Assembly (NCBI GenBank): GCA_000335735.1
Contig: AMYY01000005.1
Location: 1 to 64,000, forward strand
From: an alpha proteobacterium L41A
GTDB lineage: Bacteria > Pseudomonadota > Alphaproteobacteria > Caulobacterales > Caulobacteraceae
Direction of reading: 5' to 3'
DNA length: 64,000 nt
Positions 1 to 8,250 of this stretch are shown piece after piece (positions within the stretch are counted from its first letter, which is position 1; each line of letters starts with the position of its first letter). The notes below the pieces were generated by a model that had not been told where the DNA came from, ran no database searches, and saw only the letters and a list, made by a program, of their open reading frames with translations. Position numbers and translations under genes: made by a program.

Positions 1-61
1 ACCGGCCGCTGGCGATCAGGCAAGAGCCCCTTCGTCACGGCGCTGAAGAAGCGCCGCGCCA

Positions 62-81
62 CTTCCCCGCAAGCGGGGAAG
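62..81. repeat. Perfect intergenic inverted repeat after suhB
   Basis: CTTCCCCGC and GCGGGGAAG form a perfect 9-bp inverted repeat with a 2-nt loop, 15 bp past the suhB stop. No T-run follows on either strand, so it is not a classical intrinsic terminator. It may protect the 3' end of the mRNA or be a dispersed repeat; this is inference. Confidence 0.5.
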
Positions 82-96
82 AGACAGAAGCGAGCC

Positions 97-903
97 TCAG
101 GAGCCCTGCAAAACCTTTCGCAGGTGCGGATGCAGTTCGGTGTTCGACGCCAGGATGGACTTGCCCGTCTTGGGATCGCCGTCGTTCTCGATGGTCGTCA
201 CCCGGCCGCCGGCCTCGGTGACGAACAGGATGCCGGCCGCCACGTCCCAGGGCTTCAGATTGCGCTCATAATAGGCGTCGTAGCGACCGGCCGCGACCCA
301 TGCGAAGTCCAGCGCAGCCGAGCCCAGGCGGCGGATGCCGGCGACGCGCTGGCCCACGGCGTGCAGGTCCTTGATCGACTGGGCGTGGCCCGACTTGCCG
401 ATGAAGGGCAAGCCGGTTGCGATCAGGCTTTCGGACAGATCACGACGGCCGGCGACGCGGATTCGCTGGTCGTTCAGATAGCAGCCCTTGCCCTTTTCGG
501 CCCAGAACAGCTCGTTCATGACCGGGTTGTAGGTCACGCCGGCGACGATCTCGCTCGACCCGTCCGGGGCGCGGCGTTCCAGCCCCACCGTAATGGCGAA
601 GTGGGGCATGGCGTGCATGAAGTTGGTGGTGCCGTCGATCGGATCGACGATCCAGGTGTGGGACTTGTCCGTCCCCTCGATCATGCCGCGTTCCTCGCCC
701 AGGAAGCCGTAGCCGGGGCGGGCCTTCATCAGCAGTTCGTACAGCGTGTCTTCGGCCTTCAGGTCGGCGGCCGTGACGAAATCGCCGGGGCCCTTCCTCG
801 ACACCTGAAGCTGGGAGACTTCGCCGAAGTCGCGCAGCATCGGGCGGGCGGTCTTGCGCACCGCATCGGTCATGACTTGGAGCAGGGCGGAGGCGAGGGC
901 CAT
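97..903 (-). CDS. suhB: Inositol monophosphatase family protein (SuhB-like)
   Basis: A 268-aa cytosolic Mg2+-dependent phosphatase of the IMPase/SuhB family, expected to hydrolyse myo-inositol 1-phosphate or related sugar phosphates; SuhB homologs also take part in rRNA antitermination in E. coli. All metal-binding motifs are visible: GEERG at residues 69-73, DPIDGTTNF at 87-95 and WDVAAG at 219-224. The length is typical. The ATG start is preceded by an AGGAG-type ribosome binding site. It lies 169 bp downstream of efp on the same strand, separated from it by a repeat-rich hairpin region. The family is certain; the physiological substrate cannot be read from sequence. Confidence 0.93.
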   Translation of the reverse strand: MALASALLQVMTDAVRKTARPMLRDFGEVSQLQVSRKGPGDFVTAADLKAEDTLYELLMKARPGYGFLGEERGMIEGTDKSHTWIVDPIDGTTNFMHAMPHFAITVGLERRAPDGSSEIVAGVTYNPVMNELFWAEKGKGCYLNDQRIRVAGRRDLSESLIATGLPFIGKSGHAQSIKDLHAVGQRVAGIRRLGSAALDFAWVAAGRYDAYYERNLKPWDVAAGILFVTEAGGRVTTIENDGDPKTGKSILASNTELHPHLRKVLQGS

Positions 904-1000
904 CGGGGAATCTCCTGGTCCGAAAGTCCTTCAAAGCCGCAGCCGGACAGTCGGAGAAGTTCAAGGGGCGACGTCCGAGCGACGTCAGTGAATAGTGCTG

Positions 1001-1066
1001 GTGAGCAAGAGGTGAGCCGGATGCGCTTTCGCTCACCCCTTGCTCACTGACACCCCTTGCTCACCC
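1001..1066. repeat. Three-copy GTGAGCAAG repeat forming a long hairpin between efp and suhB
   Basis: GTGAGCAAGAGGTGAGC at 1001-1017 is complementary at 16 of 17 positions to 1031-1047, with a 13-nt loop. CACCCCTTGCTCAC at 1034-1047 recurs exactly at 1051-1064. The block lies just past the efp stop codon and upstream of suhB on the same strand. There is no T-run. It could be a processing or attenuation element or a REP-like repeat. Confidence 0.6.
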
Positions 1067-1072
1067 AAACGA

Positions 1073-1639
1073 TTAGTCCGCGCGGCGGACGTATTCGCCG
1101 CTGGTCGTGTCGACGACGATACGCTCGCCGGCCGACATATAGGGCGGGATCATGATGCGCACGCCGTTCGACGCCAGCGCGGGCTTGTAGGACGACGAGG
1201 CGGTCTGGCCCTTCACGGTCGGCTCGGTTTCGGCGACTTCCAGCACGACCTGATCGGGCAGTTCCAGGCCGATCGGACGCTCTTCGTGCATCTCGATGAC
1301 GACCTTCATGCCTTCTTGCAGATAGGGGATGCGCTCTTCGCCGACCCAGTCCTTCTGCAGTTCGATCTGCTCGTAGGTGGCGTCGTCCATGAAGACCAAG
1401 CTGTCGCCATTGTCGAACAGATACGAGAAGTCCTTCTGTTCCAGCGTCACGCGCTCGACCTTGTCTTCCGACCGGAAGCGTTCGTTCAGCTTGTTGCCGG
1501 TCTCCAGGTTCTTGGCCTCGACGTTGGCGAAGGCCCCGCCCTTGCCGGGCTTGACGTGGCTGGCCTTGGTGACGACCCACAGGCCGCCATTGTGCTGCAG
1601 GACCATGCCGGGCTTGATGGTGTTGCCGTTGATCTTCAT
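1073..1639 (-). CDS. efp: Translation elongation factor P
   Basis: A 188-aa elongation factor P, which binds between the P and E sites of the ribosome and relieves stalling at polyproline stretches. The N-terminal KOW-like domain carries the conserved loop [10 protein letters not shown], whose lysine (residue 32) is the position modified in EF-P proteins. Two OB-like domains follow, ending in the characteristic SGEYVRRAD. Length is standard. The ATG is the first codon of the conserved N-terminus ([13 protein letters not shown]). No epmA or epmB modification gene lies in the window, so the type of lysine modification is unknown. It is likely transcribed toward suhB, but the repeat hairpin between them may separate the two. 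Confidence 0.97.
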   Translation of the reverse strand: MKINGNTIKPGMVLQHNGGLWVVTKASHVKPGKGGAFANVEAKNLETGNKLNERFRSEDKVERVTLEQKDFSYLFDNGDSLVFMDDATYEQIELQKDWVGEERIPYLQEGMKVVIEMHEERPIGLELPDQVVLEVAETEPTVKGQTASSSYKPALASNGVRIMIPPYMSAGERIVVDTTSGEYVRRAD

Positions 1640-1742
1640 GGGGTCACATCGGAAATGGAGTTGCGCCCTCGCACCGTTCGGGGCGAGGCGAATAGGGCGC
1701 GATCCCTAGAGGAAGCCCCGATAAAGGGCAAGGCGACGCAAC

Positions 1743-2303
1743 CTAATGCAGGGTGCGTCCGCCCGAAGCTGTATCGGCCTTGCGGTGCAGGAAGTTTCCG
1801 ATCCGCACGCCCGACCCGATCGGCGCCGCCATCTTGCCGGCGCCTTCGTCCAGCTTGCGCGCCTCGTGAGCGAAGGCGGCGGCCAGACCCGCTGACGACA
1901 TGGCGGCGATCACCTGACGCGCCATCGACGACGGACGCAGGCCCAGCCAGATGGCGTTCACCGTCTGGGCGGCCACCCACAGGCCCATGGCCCTGGTCCG
2001 CTCCCGCTGGGGCGGGGCGTTCCAGACGCGCACCGCAGACAGGGTCGTGGCGGAAAACACGGCGGGCAGGATCAGGCTGAAGGCGCCGCGCGGCTTTTCC
2101 GTGATCGGCAGATCCTTCTTGCGGACCTGTTTCAGATTGCGCTTGGGCTTCAACGCCCCCGACGCGATCCCGTGCGCCAGCAGGGCGAATCCGACCGTCA
2201 GGGCGATACCGGCGGCGACGTGGCTTGCGCTGCGGCCCTCGCTGTTCAGCAGATCCACGGCGGCGTCGCGCACGTCATCGATGGCGTCGTCAATATCGGT
2301 CAT
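1743..2303 (-). CDS. Small four-helix membrane protein, weakly TspO-like
   Basis: A 186-aa protein of unknown function. After a charged N-terminus (about 25 residues, Asp-rich) there are four hydrophobic segments at about residues 28-49, 73-92, 105-121 and 127-143, followed by a basic tail. The stretch WNAPPQRERTRAMGLW resembles the WNAP...RALGLW motif of TspO/MBR tryptophan-rich sensory proteins. The usual TspO N-terminal helices and other tryptophans are not obvious, so that assignment is only a suggestion. It sits between efp and bfr on the same strand with no overlap. A conserved hypothetical inner-membrane protein is the safe description. Confidence 0.7.
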   Translation of the reverse strand: MTDIDDAIDDVRDAAVDLLNSEGRSASHVAAGIALTVGFALLAHGIASGALKPKRNLKQVRKKDLPITEKPRGAFSLILPAVFSATTLSAVRVWNAPPQRERTRAMGLWVAAQTVNAIWLGLRPSSMARQVIAAMSSAGLAAAFAHEARKLDEGAGKMAAPIGSGVRIGNFLHRKADTASGGRTLH

Positions 2304-2372
2304 GGTCCGCTCCAGCTTGGCCCTGACAGGCTAATGGCCGGAGCGGATACGGGTTCCGTCAGAAGGCAGAGC

Positions 2373-2873
2373 TTAGTTGCCGGTCGCCGCGCCGTCGGTG
2401 ACGATCTCTTTCATCGCCGATTGCAGATAGTTCTGCGCGCCCATAAGCTCGATCAGCTTGTGCTGGTTTTCCAGGAAGTCGATATGCTCTTCGGTGTCGG
2501 CCAGGATCTTCATCAGCAGGTCACGGCTGACGTAATCGCGGGTTTCCTCGCACTGGGTCACGGCGGCGGCGGTCGTAGCGCGGCTGTCCAGTTCCAGCTG
2601 CAGGTCGGCGCCCAGGCATTCGATCGGATCCTCGCCGACCTTCAGCTTGTGCAGGTCTTGCAGATTGGGCAGCCCGTCCAGGAAGAGGATGCGTTTGATC
2701 AGCATGTCGGCGTGCTTCATCTCGCCGATCGATTCTTCGTAGATCACGTTGCCCAGGTGCGCGAGGCCCCAGCTTTCGAACATGCGGGCGTGCAGGAAAT
2801 ACTGATTTACGGCCGTAAGCTCGTTGGTCAGCACCGCGTTCAGCGTGCGCAGGATTGCGGGGTCGCCCTTCAT
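2373..2873 (-). CDS. bfr: Bacterioferritin
   Basis: A 166-aa bacterioferritin subunit, which assembles into a 24-mer that oxidises Fe2+ and stores the ferric mineral, with heme bound between subunits. Numbered from MKGDP, ferroxidase ligands E18, E51, H54, E94 and H130 and the heme ligand M52 are present. The position of E127 (E. coli numbering) is a threonine: the sequence reads DTEEH where E. coli has DEEGH. The start at 2873 is chosen because AAGGA lies 8 nt upstream and family members begin MKGD; an ATG two codons earlier is also possible. It is downstream of bfd on the same strand, the partner that supplies electrons for iron release. Confidence 0.95.
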   Translation of the reverse strand: MKGDPAILRTLNAVLTNELTAVNQYFLHARMFESWGLAHLGNVIYEESIGEMKHADMLIKRILFLDGLPNLQDLHKLKVGEDPIECLGADLQLELDSRATTAAAVTQCEETRDYVSRDLLMKILADTEEHIDFLENQHKLIELMGAQNYLQSAMKEIVTDGAATGN

Positions 2874-3014
2874 GGCCATGGTCCTTGGTCTCGCCACGGC
2901 GCTATCGCCGTCTGTCGAGCGCAGCCATAACACAGTAAAACGCACCGTGTTTATTTGCGAGTTTTTATCACTGCATTGAGAGTGCGATTGACTGTCGGCC
3001 GCAGGCGAAGCAAA

Positions 3015-3200
3015 CTATTCGGCTGCGAGTGCGAACGCTTCGCGGCTTTCCTGAATCATCTGACGCATCTCGCAGACGCATTTGGCGCATTGAGCCTGGC
3101 ACTGGTTGCGCGCGAAGATGTCACGCGGACGACAGGCGCCGGCCTCGATGGCCTGGGCGACATCACGCTGGCGAAGACCGTTGCAGTTGCAGACGTACAC
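3015..3200 (-). CDS. bfd: Bacterioferritin-associated ferredoxin
   Basis: A 61-aa [2Fe-2S] protein of the Bfd family. Cluster ligands are visible as C4 and C6 (VCNCNG) and C38 and C41 (CAKC). Bfd docks on bacterioferritin and passes electrons to its heme so that stored Fe3+ is reduced and released. Translation starts at a GTG (3200), giving the conserved MYVCNCNG. It precedes bfr by 141 bp on the same strand. A Fur-like box lies 22-37 bp upstream, consistent with induction under iron limitation, as is usual for bfd. Confidence 0.93.
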   Translation of the reverse strand: MYVCNCNGLRQRDVAQAIEAGACRPRDIFARNQCQAQCAKCVCEMRQMIQESREAFALAAE

Positions 3201-3221
3201 GAGGCGCTACACGTTTTACTG

Positions 3222-3237
3222 ACTGAGAATGGTTCGC
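3222..3237 (-). promoter_or_regulatory. Putative Fur box upstream of bfd
   Basis: Read on the bfd strand the site is GCGAACCATTCTCAGT, close to the alphaproteobacterial Fur-box pattern GCAAATnATTnTCA. It ends 22 bp before the bfd GTG, where it would overlap the promoter or transcript start. Assignment rests on the motif and on the known iron control of bfd genes. Confidence 0.5.
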
Positions 3238-3330
3238 TATAGCAGTCCTTAAGGCGATTGCAAGTCGTTCGCATGGCTTAGCTGCCGGTGGGCCGTTGAC
3301 GGATCGTCGCGGGGGCGCGCAAGGACGGAC

Positions 3331-3984
3331 ATGGCCCGAACACCCACCGTCCCCGAGCGTCCGCCCTGCCGGCTGTATCTGATCACGCCGCCCGCGATCG
3401 CCGACCTGAACGCCTTTGCGCAAACCCTCGATCAGGCCTTGGCCGCCGGCGATGTCGCGGCCTTGCAGATCCGGCTGAAGCCCGCCGACGACGCCGCCAT
3501 CCGCACGGCGGTCGAGGTCTTGGCTCCCATCGCGCGGCGTCATGATGTCGCGGTCCTGCTGAATGACCGGCCCGATCTGGCGCGGGCCACCGGCTGCGAC
3601 GGCGTTCACATCGGTCAGGAAGACGGCTCGCTGGCCGAGGCGCGGCGTATCATGGAGCCGGACGCCATGATCGGCGTCACCTGCCACGACGATCGCGACC
3701 TGGCCTGGGACGCCGCAGAGGGCGGCGCCGACTACGTCGCCTTCGGCGCCTTCTATCCCACCGATACAAAGGAAACGGTGCATCGCCCGTCCCTAGACAT
3801 CCTCACGGTGTGGCAAGAGACGGTCGAGACGCCCTGCGTCGCCATCGGAGGCATCACGGTCGACAACGCCGCAGAGCTTGCCCACGCCGGCGCCGACTTC
3901 GTGGCGGTCAGTGGCGGGGTCTGGAACCATCCCGACGGCGCAGCCGAGGCCGTCAGGCGCTTCAATGAAAGATTGCGAGGCTGA
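3331..3984 (+). CDS. thiE: Thiamine phosphate synthase
   Basis: A 217-aa TIM-barrel protein of the ThiE family, which joins the thiazole phosphate and the pyrimidine pyrophosphate to give thiamine monophosphate. Conserved blocks are LQIRLK (45-50), LNDRPDLA (77-84), DGVHIGQED (90-98), IGVTCHD (114-120), [16 protein letters not shown] (132-147) and a C-terminal IGGI/AVSGG phosphate-binding region. No other thi gene is adjacent and the leader is too short for a TPP riboswitch, so a paralog of the TenI type cannot be fully excluded, although the pyrophosphate-binding residues favour ThiE. The gene is monocistronic or leads into the following kinase 62 bp downstream. Confidence 0.85.
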   Translation: MARTPTVPERPPCRLYLITPPAIADLNAFAQTLDQALAAGDVAALQIRLKPADDAAIRTAVEVLAPIARRHDVAVLLNDRPDLARATGCDGVHIGQEDGSLAEARRIMEPDAMIGVTCHDDRDLAWDAAEGGADYVAFGAFYPTDTKETVHRPSLDILTVWQETVETPCVAIGGITVDNAAELAHAGADFVAVSGGVWNHPDGAAEAVRRFNERLRG

Positions 3985-4046
3985 CTTCAGGGGATATTAG
4001 GAACCGTGTCGTCCTATCCCGACCTCTGATTGGTCGGAACCTGTCC

Positions 4047-5738
4047 ATGATCGTGAGCCGCGCGCTCAATGCCGATGAGCCCCGCACCACGTCCGTCAAG
4101 GGCGTGATGGAGGTCGGCTATCGGCCCGGCCCAGGCGACGCCGACGGCCCGGACGGTCCTAATCCTCTGATCCCGGTATTGACGGGCGTGGCGGTCGCCA
4201 TCCTGGTCGCCATGGCCATCGCCTACACCCGTTCGGCCGGTTTGGTCGCCGGTCTCTGGGGCGCCAGCGGCGTTGCGGTCGCTGTCTGGCTGCGCACCAG
4301 CCGTGGCCGCACCAGCGACCTGATCTTCGCCGGGGTGATGACGGTCAGTATCCTGATCGGCGAGATCATCGCCGGAAACAACCCGCCGCTGGCGCTGGCC
4401 TTCACCATCACCAACATGATCGAAATCGTGGGGGCCGTCCTGCTGGCTCGCCGGTTCTCGCCCACGCTCAATCTGTCCAGCCTGAACGGCGCGGTCAGCT
4501 TTCTGATCTTCGCGGCTGTCCTGGCGCCGATCCCGGCCGCCCTTTGCAGTGTCCTGATCCTGTCGCAGATCGGTCAGACCGAGATCGTGTGGCAGGGCTT
4601 CCAGACCTGGTGGCTTGGCCACGCTTTAGGCATCGCCGTGCTGGGCTCGCTGGGCATGTCGCTGACGCCCGCCATGTTCGCCCGCCTGCTGAAGCCCAGG
4701 AAGTTGATCGAGGCCGCCGTTCTGATCGGACTGGTTCCCGTCTTCTACTTCGTCGCCTTCACGGGCGACGTGCCGATGGGCTTCGTCCTGCTGCCGCTTC
4801 TGTTGGGGATTGCGGTGCGGCTCGGCGTCGCCGGCACAGCCTTTACCCTGGTCGTGATGAGTGTGCTGCTAGTCGGCAGCGCAATGATCGGCGATGGCCC
4901 CTATGTCCAAGGCGACCTGACCCACCAGGTTCTGATGGCCCAGATGCTGGTGCTGATCGGCTATATGCCCGTCCTGCTGGTGGCCTCATTGCTGGAAGAG
5001 CGTGACCTTCTTGCGGAGCGCGCGCGCGTTGGTCGCGAACGCGCGGAAAAGGCGTCCGAGGCCAAGTCCCGCCTGCTCGCCAACGTCGCCCATGAGATCA
5101 AGAGCCCCGTCGCCGGCATCATCGGCATCGGCGACCTGTGGCGACAGGGCCACCTTGGGCCTGTTTCGGCCCAGCAGGCCGAAATGTCCGACATGCTGGT
5201 AAAGACCGCGCGCCAGGTCGAAACCCTGGCCCACGATCTGTTGGATGTGGCCCGTGCCGAATCCGGGGCGGTCCGGGTCGATCTGCGCCCGACCGACATT
5301 CCAGGGCTGCTGGACGACGTGCGCCGCACCTGTCTCTTGTGGCCCGACGTCGACCGGGTCGCCGTCGAGGTGGTGTGCGAAGGCGATGGTTTGATCGCGG
5401 TTGCAGACTCTCAGCGTCTGGCCCAGATCATCGCCAACCTGACCAGCAATGCGCTGAAATACGGCGGGGCCGGCGGTCGTGTCGTCCTGCGTGCGCTTCG
5501 TCAGGACGACTGCGTCCGCATCGAGGTCAGCGATTTCGGCCCCGGCCTGTCGCTTCAGAAGCAGGCGCAGTTGTTCGAGCCCTTCAACCGCCTGGGCCTT
5601 GAGCGTTCGACGGTCGAGGGGCACGGCGTCGGCCTGGCCCTGGCCAAGCGGTTGGTCGAGTTGCAGGGCGGCTCGATCGGCGTGATCTCGGCGCCGGGCG
5701 AGGGCGCCACCTTCTGGGTCGCGCTGCCGAAGGCGTGA
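4047..5738 (+). CDS. MASE1-domain membrane sensor histidine kinase
   Basis: A 563-aa sensor kinase. Residues about 35-320 form a multi-span membrane domain of the MASE1 type (about eight helices), followed by a short coiled coil and a HisKA dimerisation domain with the H-box VAHEIKSPVAG (phospho-acceptor H349). The HATPase domain shows the N-box NLTSNALKYG (about 468), the G1 box DFGPGLS and the G2 box GHGVGLALAK (about 525). It should autophosphorylate in response to an unknown membrane or intracellular cue. No response regulator is adjacent, so it is an orphan kinase. HEIKSP instead of HELRTP is a known natural variant. Confidence 0.88.
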   Translation: MIVSRALNADEPRTTSVKGVMEVGYRPGPGDADGPDGPNPLIPVLTGVAVAILVAMAIAYTRSAGLVAGLWGASGVAVAVWLRTSRGRTSDLIFAGVMTVSILIGEIIAGNNPPLALAFTITNMIEIVGAVLLARRFSPTLNLSSLNGAVSFLIFAAVLAPIPAALCSVLILSQIGQTEIVWQGFQTWWLGHALGIAVLGSLGMSLTPAMFARLLKPRKLIEAAVLIGLVPVFYFVAFTGDVPMGFVLLPLLLGIAVRLGVAGTAFTLVVMSVLLVGSAMIGDGPYVQGDLTHQVLMAQMLVLIGYMPVLLVASLLEERDLLAERARVGRERAEKASEAKSRLLANVAHEIKSPVAGIIGIGDLWRQGHLGPVSAQQAEMSDMLVKTARQVETLAHDLLDVARAESGAVRVDLRPTDIPGLLDDVRRTCLLWPDVDRVAVEVVCEGDGLIAVADSQRLAQIIANLTSNALKYGGAGGRVVLRALRQDDCVRIEVSDFGPGLSLQKQAQLFEPFNRLGLERSTVEGHGVGLALAKRLVELQGGSIGVISAPGEGATFWVALPKA

Positions 5739-5781
5739 GGTCGCGCTTGCGGTCGCGCTCCGGCCGCGCGATGGTCCGGCC

Positions 5782-6582
5782 ATGCCCATGATCGCCCTTG
5801 CCGCCGCCCTCGTGATTTCCGGACAGGCGACGACGCCTCCGCCGCAGCGCGCCGGTTCCAACCTGACGCGGGACTTGAACAGCGCCCCGCCTTCCGCGAC
5901 CCCGCCCGCCGCCTCCGCCGCAGCTCCGACCCCGGCCCCGGCTCCGACCCAGGCCCCGGCCCGGGCGACAACCCAGGCCCTGCCTCCGATCGGCCAGACC
6001 TCCGCGGCATCGCCGCGTCCGGCGCCCGCCGCGTCATCCGCAACGCGCACGACCCAGGCCCAGCCGCCCATCGGCCAAAGTCCGGCGGCCACGACGCGCC
6101 CGGCGACCGCGACACGTCCGCAAACGCCAGCCCCGACCACAGCGGCGCCTCAGGCGACCGCGCCTCAACCGACAACGACCGCGCCTGCCGCAACCCCGCC
6201 GGCCGCCGCACCCGCCCCGGCGGCCTTGAACGCCGCCGCCATCGCCGCTCTGCCGTTCAGCATCCAGCTGCCTACCGGCCTGACCATCACCCCGGCGCGC
6301 GCCGGCGCGAACGCCAACATCTATCGCGTCCAGCGCGGCGACCAGACCCTGCTGATGATCTACGCCGGCCCGTCGTCGCAGTTTCCGATCTATGACGGCG
6401 AGACGGTCCGCGCCGGCGGCCGCGCCTCGGTCGTCGTCACCGAAGGCAGCCGCCGTCTGGCGATGGAGCACCTGTTCCAGCGCGCCACGGATCCCAAGGA
6501 GATCCACGTCTGGATCGCCAGCGTCGAGGGCGCGGACCGGGATTTGGCCGAACGCATCGGCCAGTCGATCGACGTCAAATAG
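5782..6582 (+). CDS. Secreted Pro/Ala-rich hypothetical protein
   Basis: A 266-aa protein of unknown function. A short hydrophobic N-terminus (residues 1-15) looks like a signal sequence or anchor. Residues about 20-150 are a low-complexity Ala/Pro/Thr linker containing two copies of TTQAxPPIGQ. The C-terminal 110 residues look folded (alternating hydrophobic pattern from ALPFSIQLP to IGQSIDVK). This is the architecture of an envelope protein whose globular domain is held away from the membrane by a flexible spacer. It begins 43 bp after the histidine kinase on the same strand. A second in-frame ATG two codons later is possible. Confidence 0.75.
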   Translation: MPMIALAAALVISGQATTPPPQRAGSNLTRDLNSAPPSATPPAASAAAPTPAPAPTQAPARATTQALPPIGQTSAASPRPAPAASSATRTTQAQPPIGQSPAATTRPATATRPQTPAPTTAAPQATAPQPTTTAPAATPPAAAPAPAALNAAAIAALPFSIQLPTGLTITPARAGANANIYRVQRGDQTLLMIYAGPSSQFPIYDGETVRAGGRASVVVTEGSRRLAMEHLFQRATDPKEIHVWIASVEGADRDLAERIGQSIDVK

Positions 6583-6585
6583 GGC

Positions 6586-6927
6586 TCAGCCCTCGGACCA
6601 GACCGCCATTTCGGTCCCGGCCGGATCGGCGAAGTGGAAGCGGCGACCGCCGGGGAAACTGTAGATCGGTTTCACGATCCGGCCGCCGGCCGCCTCGACC
6701 TTGCCCAGCATGGCTTCAAGGTCATCGGCGTACAGGATGGGCAGGGGAGCCTTGGTCTGATCGGCCTGATCGGCGTCGAACCCGCCGTCCAGACCCTGAT
6801 CGAAGGCCGCATAGGTCGGGCCGTAATCCATGAAGGTCCAGCCGAACGCCTGGCTGTAGAATTCCTTGGTCGCAGGCAGGTTGGCGGCGGGCAGTTCGAG
6901 GTAGTCCAGCTTTCCGTCTTCACGCAC
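6586..6927 (-). CDS. VOC (glyoxalase-fold) family protein
   Basis: A 113-aa single-module vicinal-oxygen-chelate protein. The beta-alpha-beta-beta-beta pattern is recognisable: LDYLELPAANLPATKEFYSQAF at the N-terminus (spanning residues 6-27) and RFHFADPAGTEMAVW at the C-terminus. Such proteins are small metalloenzymes or binding proteins (glyoxalase, dioxygenase or antibiotic-binding types); the substrate is unknown. The GTG start at 6927 is supported by CAGGAGA 6 nt upstream and by the domain beginning directly after it. It is convergent with the preceding secreted protein, with only 3 bp between the stop codons. Confidence 0.85.
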   Translation of the reverse strand: MREDGKLDYLELPAANLPATKEFYSQAFGWTFMDYGPTYAAFDQGLDGGFDADQADQTKAPLPILYADDLEAMLGKVEAAGGRIVKPIYSFPGGRRFHFADPAGTEMAVWSEG

Positions 6928-7154
6928 GGTTGATCTCCTGAGTTGGGCGCCACCGGTCGCTTGTCTTGCACGGGCCCTCGACATGCGCAAACCTGCAAAC
7001 GGTTCGCAGTTGCAGGAATCGAGCGATGATCGTGATGACGACAGGCCTGTCGGCCCTGATGGCCCTGATGCGGTGCGAGGCGCGTCCGGTCGAGCCGCCG
7101 CCGAGGCGCGACGCCGGTCGCGCCAACCCGCGACCAGCCCGCCCCAAGCCCTGA

Positions 7155-8240
7155 TCAGCCGACCTGGGCGCGGTGTCTCAGGAAGGAGTCGGCCAGGACG
7201 CAGGCGGCCATGGCCTCGACCACCGGCACGGCGCGCAGGGCGACGCACGGGTCGTGACGCCCCTTGGTGCGCAGGTTCGTCTCTTCGCCGTCGCGGGTGA
7301 TCGTCTGGCGCAGGGTCAGGATGGAGGAGGTCGGCTTGAACGCCACCCGCGCCGTCACCGGCTGGCCCGTCGAAATCCCGCCCAGCACCCCGCCCGCCTT
7401 GTTCGACAGAAAGACCGGCTGCTTGTTCAGGTCCAGCCGCATCTCGTCGGCGTTCTGTTCGCCCGTCAGTTCGGCGGCCTCGAAGCCTGCCCCGATCTCG
7501 ACCCCCTTGGCCGCATTGATCGACATCAGGGCCGCCGCCAGCTCGCCGTCCAGCTTGCCGTACAGGGGCGCGCCCCAGCCCGCCGGAACGCCCGTGACCT
7601 CCAGCGCGACGACCGCGCCGACCGACGATCCCGCCTTGCGGATGCCGTCCAGATAGGCCTCCCAGTCGCCCACGACCTCGGCCGAGGCGGCGAACAGCGG
7701 ATTGGTGTGCACGGCGTCGAAATCGATCCGATCCGGCGCGATCTGGTGCGGGCCAATCTGGACCACGCCGGCCCTGATCTTCACGCCGTCGCCCAGCACC
7801 TTGCGCGCCACGGCCCCGGCCGCCACGCGGCTGGCGGTCTCGCGCGCAGAGGATCGACCGCCGCCCCGGTGGTCGCGCACCCCGTATTTGGCCTGATAGG
7901 CATAGTCGGCGTGCCCCGGCCGATAGGCGCGGGCGATCTCGCCATAGTCCTTTGACCGCTGGTCCTCGTTCTCGATCAGGATCGAGATCGGCGTGCCCGT
8001 CGTCACCGGCCCGTCGCCGTCGTCGAACACGCCCGACAGGATGCGCGCCGTGTCGCTTTCCTTGCGCTGCGTCACGAAACGGCTGCCGCCCGGCTTCCGC
8101 TGGTCCAGCCAGGGCTGAAGATCCGCCTCGGTCAGCGGGATCATCGGCGGGCATCCGTCCACGACGCAGCCGATCGCCGGCCCGTGGCTCTCGCCCCAGG
8201 TGGTCACGCGAAAAAGATGGCCGAAGGTGTTGTGCGACAT
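7155..8240 (-). CDS. aroC: Chorismate synthase
   Basis: A 361-aa enzyme that converts EPSP to chorismate, the last step of the shikimate pathway, using reduced FMN. All three family signatures are visible: TWGESHG near residue 13, [18 protein letters not shown] in the middle, and [16 protein letters not shown] at the C-terminal end. The start at 8240 gives [18 protein letters not shown], the normal N-terminus. It lies 10 bp downstream of the J-domain-like gene on the same strand, suggesting co-transcription. The 227 bp between it and the VOC gene contain only a doubtful 42-codon reading frame (7026-7154, plus strand). Confidence 0.97.
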   Translation of the reverse strand: MSHNTFGHLFRVTTWGESHGPAIGCVVDGCPPMIPLTEADLQPWLDQRKPGGSRFVTQRKESDTARILSGVFDDGDGPVTTGTPISILIENEDQRSKDYGEIARAYRPGHADYAYQAKYGVRDHRGGGRSSARETASRVAAGAVARKVLGDGVKIRAGVVQIGPHQIAPDRIDFDAVHTNPLFAASAEVVGDWEAYLDGIRKAGSSVGAVVALEVTGVPAGWGAPLYGKLDGELAAALMSINAAKGVEIGAGFEAAELTGEQNADEMRLDLNKQPVFLSNKAGGVLGGISTGQPVTARVAFKPTSSILTLRQTITRDGEETNLRTKGRHDPCVALRAVPVVEAMAACVLADSFLRHRAQVG

Positions 8241-8250
8241 GCAGTGACGC

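Noticed and set aside
3238..3330. A TPP riboswitch before thiE
   Set aside because: The 130 bp between bfd and thiE lack the conserved TPP core (CTGAGA and ACCTGA elements).
7026..7154. A 42-codon plus-strand frame between the VOC gene and aroC
   Set aside because: There is a hydrophobic start but a composition typical of GC-rich noise, and no clear ribosome binding site; unsupported without conservation.
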